A stretch of 12,977 bases of DNA from an uncultured Eubacteriales bacterium (GTDB lineage: Bacteria > Bacillota > Clostridia > UMGS1883): NCBI GenBank assembly GCA_905195005.1, contig CAJJUC010000056.1, positions 1-12,977 on the forward strand, read 5' to 3'. Below are positions 1-4,408 of this stretch, piece after piece. The notes below the pieces were generated by a model, which did no database searches, was not told the origin of the DNA, and saw nothing but the letters and a program-made list of their open reading frames with translations. Each line of letters starts with the position of its first letter. Within the stretch, counting starts at the first letter, position 1. A program made the translations under genes and the position numbers.

Positions 1-1
1 T

Positions 2-898
2 CATGTGAATCCCGACTGGGACTGCTTCGGCAGCGCCATGGCGCTGCGCACGGAGCTGCGCGGCAAGGGTGTGAAATGCGATGTTTTCACGGATGCGCCG
101 CTTTCGTTTCATCTGAATTTTATGGAAACGGACGTTATTGAATATTCGGAGGACTCCCCCGCTCCCGATTACGATTGCTATTGTATGATTGACGTCAATT
201 CAGCTGATCGGATCGGCGGCTGGGGAAAGTTTTTTCAGAGCAAGGAGGACACTGTTTGCATTGACCATCACATCATGCAAAGCTGCCCTGCGCGGCTGAG
301 CCTTGTTGACCCGTCTCGCAGCGCTGCCGGCGAGCTTGTTTATGAGCTTATCGCCGCCTCGGGCGAAAAGCTTACAAAGCAGGCGGCAGCGTATCTTTAC
401 TGTGCCATTTCGTCCGACACAGGCTCGTTCAGATATGCAAGCGTCACACAAAGGACGCTTGAAATCGTTATTGAGCTGATGAAAACGGGGATTGACACTG
501 CCCGTCTTTGCAGCATGCTTTACGAACGCAAAACACTTAAACAGCTCAAGCTTCAGGGAGAGGCTATCTCGCGGCTTAAGCTTTACGGCGGCGGAAAAAT
601 CGGAGTTGCCGGCATTGACCGCGCCGTTATGGAAAAATATGATGCAAAAAAATCTGACACGGAATTTCTTGCCCAGCTTCCGCGGATACTTGACGGCGTT
701 ATAATCAGCGCGTTTTTCACGCAGCTTGAAAACGGCGATGTCCGCGTGAATCTCCGCTCGGACGGTGATTATAACATTGAGCCTGTTGCGCGCCTGTTCG
801 GCGGCGGCGGTCACAAAAAGGCGGCAGGCTGCACAATAAAAGGCGCTTCGTTTGAAGAAGCGGAGCAAATGGTTGTAACGGAGCTTTTGAAGCTATGA
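2..898 (+). CDS. nrnA: DHH/DHHA1 family phosphoesterase, NrnA-like (5' end cut by window)
   Basis: NrnA-type enzymes degrade nanoRNAs (oligoribonucleotides of a few bases) and can dephosphorylate 3'-phosphoadenosine 5'-phosphate; they act in the cytoplasm with divalent metal. The visible part begins inside the first DHH motif: a His codon at bases 2-4, then VNPDWD, matching the usual H-x-N-P-D-G-D with Trp in place of Gly. The GTG at base 5 is therefore not the start, and a short N-terminal piece lies off the window. Further motifs are IDVNSADR, the diagnostic IDHH, SDTGSFRYAS, and near the C-terminus the DHHA1 glycine-rich loop GGGGHKKAAG. About 298 residues are visible, close to the usual total of 310-320. 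The stop codon overlaps the truB start by four bases (ATGA). The nrnA-truB-ribF order is typical of the end of the nusA-infB operon in Firmicutes. The family call is firm; the exact substrate is inferred. Confidence 0.9.
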   Translation, partial: HVNPDWDCFGSAMALRTELRGKGVKCDVFTDAPLSFHLNFMETDVIEYSEDSPAPDYDCYCMIDVNSADRIGGWGKFFQSKEDTVCIDHHIMQSCPARLSLVDPSRSAAGELVYELIAASGEKLTKQAAAYLYCAISSDTGSFRYASVTQRTLEIVIELMKTGIDTARLCSMLYERKTLKQLKLQGEAISRLKLYGGGKIGVAGIDRAVMEKYDAKKSDTEFLAQLPRILDGVIISAFFTQLENGDVRVNLRSDGDYNIEPVARLFGGGGHKKAAGCTIKGASFEEAEQMVVTELLKL

Positions 899-1788
899 AT
901 GATTTTAACGGAGTAATTATACTTAACAAACCGCGCGGCAGCTCATCGCACAGAATGGTGAGTATTGCTCGCCGCGCTCTCGATATGAAAAAGATCGGGC
1001 ACACAGGCACGCTTGACCCCGGCGCAACGGGGGTGCTTCCGATTCTTGTCGGAACGGCAACGCGCGCGTCCGATCTCCTGACCGCGCAGGACAAGCGCTA
1101 CCGCGCAACCGTGCTGCTCGGAACCGTTACCGACACGCTTGACACCGACGGGAAGGTTATTGCCGAAAATCCCGTTAATGCGGCGGAGGCGGACATTCGC
1201 CGCTCCGTATCGGCCTTCGTCGGTAATATTGAGCAGCTGCCGCCGATGTTCAGTGCGGTTCAGGTCGGGGGGCAGCGTCTTTATCACCTGGCGCGGCAAG
1301 GGATTGAAATCGAGCGCAAGCCTCGCAGCGTTACAATATATTCAATCGATATCCTCAGCATTGATATCCCGCGCGTCACAATCGACGTTCATTGCAGCAA
1401 GGGAACATATATAAGAACGCTTGCCGCGGACATTGGTGACAAGCTCGGCTGCGGCGCTTGCATCGAATCACTCACGCGAACGCAAAGCGGAGATTTTCTG
1501 ATTGAAAATTCCGTAACTCCGGAGCAGCTTTCCGCACTTTCCGAAAAAGGAGAAGCAGAAAGCGTTATTATCCCGACGGACAAGCTTTTTCCCGATTATG
1601 AAGCCGTGCATCTCGATAAAAAACGCGCTGACAGGGTAAAAAACGGCGTTCCGATTTATTTCGGCGGCAAGGATTTCGGACAAAAGCTCAGAATCTATGA
1701 TGAAAACGGTAATTTTATCGCACTTTCCGAGGTTTCCGAAACGGACGGACGAAAGTGCCTGAAACTTATAAAGGGGTTTTACAAATGA
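895..1788 (+). CDS. truB: tRNA pseudouridine(55) synthase TruB
   Basis: TruB isomerises uridine 55 to pseudouridine in the T-loop of nearly all tRNAs. The 297-residue protein opens with the family signature GVIILNKPRGSSS. It carries the catalytic motif GHTGTLDPGATGVLP, with the nucleophile Asp at about residue 41. It also has the QLPPMFSAVQVGGQRLY segment and the KGTYIRTLAADIG segment near residues 165-180, both standard for TruB. The rest is a small C-terminal domain of low conservation. The start is set by the ATGA overlap with the upstream phosphoesterase stop, with a modest GGAG about 11 bases upstream, which suggests translational coupling. The gene ends in a second ATGA overlap with ribF. 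Length and motifs are normal and nothing looks damaged. Confidence 0.97.
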   Translation: MNDFNGVIILNKPRGSSSHRMVSIARRALDMKKIGHTGTLDPGATGVLPILVGTATRASDLLTAQDKRYRATVLLGTVTDTLDTDGKVIAENPVNAAEADIRRSVSAFVGNIEQLPPMFSAVQVGGQRLYHLARQGIEIERKPRSVTIYSIDILSIDIPRVTIDVHCSKGTYIRTLAADIGDKLGCGACIESLTRTQSGDFLIENSVTPEQLSALSEKGEAESVIIPTDKLFPDYEAVHLDKKRADRVKNGVPIYFGGKDFGQKLRIYDENGNFIALSEVSETDGRKCLKLIKGFYK

Positions 1789-2678
1789 CAGCTGTTCAAA
1801 GCAGCATTGCACTCGGATTTTTTGACGGAGTGCATACGGCGCACCGCGCAATAATCGAAGCCGCAGTCCGCAAAGCCGAAACGCGCGGTCTGCGCCCCGT
1901 TGTGCTGACATTTGACAAAGCGCCGTCCGAGGTGCTTTTCGGCTCAGCTCCTCCGTATATCACAACGCTTGAGGAAAAAGAGAGGCTGATAAATGCCTTG
2001 GGTGCGCAGATGCGCCTGATGCATACAAGCCGCAGCCTTTTGTCCATGACGGCGGAGGAATTTGCCGAAAAAATACTGGTTCAAGAGTATAACGCCGCGG
2101 AGGTAACGTGCGGATTCAATTACCGATTCGGAAGCGAAGGATGCGGCGACACGCAGCTTTTGACAAAGCTCGGAAAAAGGTTCGGATTTAACGTCACCGT
2201 TATCGGCGAGCGCATATCAGGCGGCGAAACGGTGAGCTCAAGCAGAGTACGCATGCTTATTTCAAGCGGCAGAATTGAAGAAGCAAACATTCTCCTCGGA
2301 AGAAACTTTTCAATTTCGGGAATGGTTGAGCATGGCAAGCGGCTCGGGCGGACAATAGGTTTCCCGACCGCGAATGTGTACCCTCCGAATGGCGCGCTTC
2401 TCCCGATGAGCGGAGTTTATGAAACAGTTGTTGATATAAACGGCGAAAGACTGAGCGCCATAACAAACACGGGCACAAATCCGACCGTCGGCAAAGAAAC
2501 GCTGCGGACGGAAACATATATCCCCTCCGCCGATATTGACCTGTACGGCAAGCGGATAACAGTTGAATTTGTCCGCTTTATCCGCGCTGAGAAAAAGTTT
2601 TCCGATTTGGAGGCTTTAAAACGGCAAATTCGCGAGGATCTGAACGGAATTGCGGCGTTTAACAATAAAAAAATATAA
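1785..2678 (+). CDS. ribF: Bifunctional riboflavin kinase / FAD synthetase
   Basis: RibF phosphorylates riboflavin to FMN and then adenylates FMN to FAD. The N-terminal FAD synthetase half shows GFFDGVHTAHR near residues 11-21 (the nucleotidyltransferase motif normally written GxFDGxHxGH, here with Ala in place of Gly), then FGSEGCGD and SSSRVRMLISSG. The C-terminal riboflavin kinase half shows GRTIGFPTANV, GVYETVV and NTGTNPTV. I place the start at the ATG of base 1785, because AAGGGG at 1771-1776 sits eight bases upstream and the ATG overlaps the truB stop (ATGA). An in-frame GTG at 1755 would add ten residues inside truB without a better ribosome binding site. The protein has 297 residues, normal for the family. 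No clear terminator follows it, so some transcription may run into the leader region downstream. Confidence 0.96.
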   Translation: MTAVQSSIALGFFDGVHTAHRAIIEAAVRKAETRGLRPVVLTFDKAPSEVLFGSAPPYITTLEEKERLINALGAQMRLMHTSRSLLSMTAEEFAEKILVQEYNAAEVTCGFNYRFGSEGCGDTQLLTKLGKRFGFNVTVIGERISGGETVSSSRVRMLISSGRIEEANILLGRNFSISGMVEHGKRLGRTIGFPTANVYPPNGALLPMSGVYETVVDINGERLSAITNTGTNPTVGKETLRTETYIPSADIDLYGKRITVEFVRFIRAEKKFSDLEALKRQIREDLNGIAAFNNKKI

Positions 2679-2692
2679 TGAAAATAATCATC

Positions 2693-2734
2693 AAAAATAT
2701 TTTTCTTGACAAACGCAGACAAAAAGCGTATAAT
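2693..2734 (+). promoter_or_regulatory. Perfect sigma-70 promoter with A/T-rich UP-like element
   Basis: TTGACA at 2706-2711 and TATAAT at 2729-2734 are both exact consensus boxes, separated by 17 bases, the optimal spacing. Directly upstream, AAAAATATTTT at 2693-2703 matches the A/T-rich core of the UP-element consensus (AAAWWTWTTTT), though it sits closer to the -35 box than the classic position. Transcription should start near base 2741. The next downstream features are the isoleucine-rich leader frame and the hairpin terminator, so this promoter most likely drives the attenuated transcript and, on read-through, the whole operon from 3017 onward. The boxes are seen directly; activity is inferred. 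Confidence 0.88.
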
Positions 2735-2767
2735 TGAATCATAAAATTAATGAGGGGTTTTAAGCTC

Positions 2768-2869
2768 ATGTGTTCATTTGGTTTTGCAGCTGTTATATCT
2801 GTCATTATCGCTATAATTATTCTAGACATTATCGGTCTTAATAAGAATAGCGCTTTTTGTCGTATATAA
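2768..2869 (+). CDS. Isoleucine-rich leader peptide (33 aa), putative attenuator peptide
   Basis: This short frame encodes 33 residues, of which nine are Ile (10, 13, 14, 16, 17, 18, 21, 22 and 33), two Val (9 and 12) and two Leu (19 and 24). Eight of the Ile fall within residues 10-22, and all three Ile codons are used. A GAGGGG at 2752-2757 lies ten bases before the ATG. An in-frame ATG at 2750 would add MRGFKL, but it would start only about nine bases into the transcript and has no ribosome binding site. The frame has its own consensus promoter and is followed by a terminator, and a branched-chain amino-acid operon comes next. The composition resembles the E. coli ilvL leader in kind, not in sequence. 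The main alternative is a small membrane peptide such as a type I toxin, since residues 5-24 could span a membrane; I saw no antisense RNA signals to support that. Confidence 0.72.
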   Translation: MCSFGFAAVISVIIAIIILDIIGLNKNSAFCRI

Positions 2870-2909
2870 ACTGCATTAATACCGTTTCGGGATTATTTAT
2901 GAGTTTTTT

Positions 2910-2944
2910 AATGCTCGCGGCAATCAGTGCTGCGGGCATTTTTT
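2910..2944 (+). terminator. Intrinsic terminator / attenuator hairpin
   Basis: Bases 2910-2921 pair with 2929-2940 along 12 uninterrupted positions (two of them G-U) around a seven-base loop AATCAGT. The helix is G/C-rich in its centre. The 3' arm runs directly into T2939-T2944. Upstream there are T residues rather than A residues, so it is directional for the plus strand. It ends the leader transcript 40 bases after the leader stop codon and 72 bases before the first operon gene, which is why I read it as an attenuator rather than a plain end-of-gene terminator. Confidence 0.9.
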
Positions 2945-2983
2945 GGTATAGGCGCATATGTTCGAGTCTGTTATGCCTAAACC
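2945..2983 (+). repeat. Imperfect inverted repeat between terminator and first operon gene
   Basis: GGT-A-TAGGC (2945-2953) pairs with GCCTA-A-ACC (2975-2983) with one A-A mismatch. ATA (2956-2958) pairs with TAT (2972-2974) across a two-base bulge. This gives about 11 pairs with a 13-base loop. No T-run follows, so it is not a terminator. It could stabilise or protect the 5' end of the read-through mRNA, or act as a DNA operator, for example for the XRE-cupin protein encoded at 11246. I see no convincing -35/-10 pair between 2946 and 3016. Confidence 0.4.
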
Positions 2984-3016
2984 TTTCAGAATATCAAATG
3001 TATGGAGGAATACGAA

Positions 3017-4408
3017 ATGAGGAAAATTGAAATTGCCGACATTACACTTCGCAGCGGAGACGACTATTCCCTTAACTTTAAGGAAAAAGTCGAAACAGCA
3101 AGGCTTCTTGACAAACTAAATGCAGACGTTATCGAAACGGCAAGACTAACCGGCGGAAAAACGGATATCGTGTTGCTCCATACAATTTCCGGTATTGTAA
3201 AAAACAGCACGGTATGCGTTCCGGTTTCGGTTGACGAAAACGAAATTGAAGCCGCTGCAAAAGCTCTCCGCGGCACGCCGAAGGCTGCCGTGAACATACT
3301 TGCCCCCGTTTCAACCGTTCAGATGGAGTATCTGTGTCACAAAAAGCCGCAGAAAATGCTTGAAGCCGTTGCTTCCTGCGTTAAAAAGGCGGCGGAGCTT
3401 TTTGAAAACGTTGAAATATCGCTTCTTGATTCAACACGCGCCGAGCATGATTTTCTTGTTTCAGTGACCGACGCAGCTCTTGAAAACGGAGCAAAAACAA
3501 TCACCATTTGCGATGACACGGGTGAAATGCTCCCCTCAGAGTTCGGCGCTTTCGTTGCCGATATCAAATCCGCAAGCAAGCTTTCGGAGAGCGGCAAGCT
3601 TGCGGTTGCGTGCTCAAATGCGCTTCACATGGCAGCTGCCTGCGCCGCTGCCGCAGTACAAAACGGCGCCGACATTATAAAAACGTCAATGCTCGGAAAA
3701 GATGCGGCTTCGCTTAAAACGGTTGCAGGCATTATCCGCGCAAAGGGCGCAGCGCTCAATGTTTGCTGCAATCTTAACATGACGGTGCTTGACAGCTGCG
3801 TTAAACAGGCGGTTCAGATTGCCGAGGGCAAAGCGGTTGAAACGGAAAGCGATGCTTGCACTGCGTCCTCCGATGTGATGAACGGCGATGCAGACATCAA
3901 AACCGTTTCGGCGGCAGTTGAAAAGCTCGGATATGACCTTTCGGAGGACGATATAAAGAACGTTTATGCCGCATTTGTTAAAACGGCAGCCAAAAAGGAT
4001 ATAACAGAGCGCGACCTTGACGCGATTGTTGCAAGCGAGGCGCTTCAGGTTCCGCCGACTTATAAGATTGAAAGCTTTGTTGCCAACATCGGAAACGTTA
4101 TCACACCAATGGCACATATAAAGCTTATTAAAAACGGCGAGGAGCTTTCCGGCTACAATGTCGGTGACGGACCGATTGACGCGGCGTTCCGCGCAATCGA
4201 GCAGATAGTCGGTCATCACTTTGAGCTTGATGATTTTCAGATTCAGGCAGTAACGCGCGGACGCGAAGCGCTCGGCTCGGCAATTGTGAAGCTGCGCTCG
4301 AACGGCAAGCTGTACTCGGGCAGAGGGCTTTCAACAGATATAGTTGACGCTTCAATCAACGCATACATAAACGCACTTAACAAAATCTGCTTTGAGGAGG
4401 AAATGTGA
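3017..4408 (+). CDS. LeuA-like protein with degenerate HMGL catalytic domain and intact LeuA regulatory domain
   Basis: The 463-residue protein has the 2-isopropylmalate synthase architecture: an HMGL-like TIM barrel (about 1-265), a linker, and the LeuA C-terminal regulatory domain (about 349-463, with YKIESF, IKLIKNGEE, VGDGPIDAAFRAI and GLSTDIVDASINAYINALN). The catalytic signatures are eroded. The normal DTTLRDGEQ is DITLRSGDD, so the metal-binding Asp is Ser13. The Glu of the usual ED-x-x-R motif is Leu137. The metal-binding H-x-H is A-C-S (198-200). The usual GERAGN loop reads MLGKDAAS. Arg12 is kept. A working Claisen-type synthase therefore seems unlikely. The kept domain is the one that binds leucine in true LeuA, so a sensor or partner role is possible. 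I chose ATG 3017 because GGAGG at 3004-3008 sits eight bases upstream; an in-frame ATG at 3002 overlaps that site. First gene of the operon; its stop shares one base with the next ATG (TGATG). Confidence 0.88.
   Translation: MRKIEIADITLRSGDDYSLNFKEKVETARLLDKLNADVIETARLTGGKTDIVLLHTISGIVKNSTVCVPVSVDENEIEAAAKALRGTPKAAVNILAPVSTVQMEYLCHKKPQKMLEAVASCVKKAAELFENVEISLLDSTRAEHDFLVSVTDAALENGAKTITICDDTGEMLPSEFGAFVADIKSASKLSESGKLAVACSNALHMAAACAAAAVQNGADIIKTSMLGKDAASLKTVAGIIRAKGAALNVCCNLNMTVLDSCVKQAVQIAEGKAVETESDACTASSDVMNGDADIKTVSAAVEKLGYDLSEDDIKNVYAAFVKTAAKKDITERDLDAIVASEALQVPPTYKIESFVANIGNVITPMAHIKLIKNGEELSGYNVGDGPIDAAFRAIEQIVGHHFELDDFQIQAVTRGREALGSAIVKLRSNGKLYSGRGLSTDIVDASINAYINALNKICFEEEM

Larger units (their letters stand above)
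2741..2946 (+). promoter_or_regulatory. Predicted ribosome-mediated transcription attenuator (isoleucine leader region)
   Basis: A leader transcript of about 205 nt contains a short Ile-rich frame (2768-2869) followed 40 bases later by an intrinsic terminator (2910-2944). Three mutually exclusive pairings can be drawn. Segments 1:2 pair 2834-2836 and 2838-2842 with 2881-2883 and 2875-2879 (eight pairs, one mismatch). Segments 2:3 pair GCATTAA (2873-2879) with TTAATGC (2908-2914), seven perfect pairs that open the base of the terminator. Segments 3:4 are the terminator. Segment 1 is codons 23-25, just after the Ile run. A ribosome stalled on Ile codons would cover segment 1 and allow 2:3 (read-through). 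A ribosome at the stop codon (2867-2869) would cover segment 2 and favour termination. This is the logic of enterobacterial ilv, leu and trp attenuators. The 2:3 helix is short and A/U-rich, and its stability was not computed. Confidence 0.68.

Noticed and set aside
200..868. Long minus-strand open frame of 222 codons opposite the DHH phosphoesterase
   Set aside because: It is a shadow of the plus-strand gene, whose motifs are unambiguous. The predicted protein is rich in Arg, Cys and Ala and matches no family I recognise. Other long minus-strand frames, such as 3686-4219 and 12045-12566, are rejected for the same reason.
1795..1850. RibF motif HTAH instead of HxGH as a sign of lost FAD synthetase activity
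   Set aside because: The two histidines and the rest of the nucleotidyltransferase and kinase motifs are intact. A Gly-to-Ala change next to the second His is a mild change and probably tolerated.
2693..2704. AAAAATATTTTT palindrome after ribF as a terminator for the housekeeping operon
   Set aside because: The stem would be only A-T pairs with no usable loop and no T-run beyond it. It lies directly upstream of a -35 box and fits an UP-like element better.
2741..2946. T-box riboswitch or other known metabolite riboswitch in the leader region
   Set aside because: The transcript is too short for a T-box. I find no stem I specifier loop or T-box core sequence upstream of the terminator, and the Ile-rich frame offers a simpler explanation.
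3002..3016. ATG at 3002 as the start of the LeuA-like gene
   Set aside because: It overlaps the GGAGG at 3004-3008, which serves ATG 3017 at eight-base spacing, and it has no ribosome-binding site of its own.
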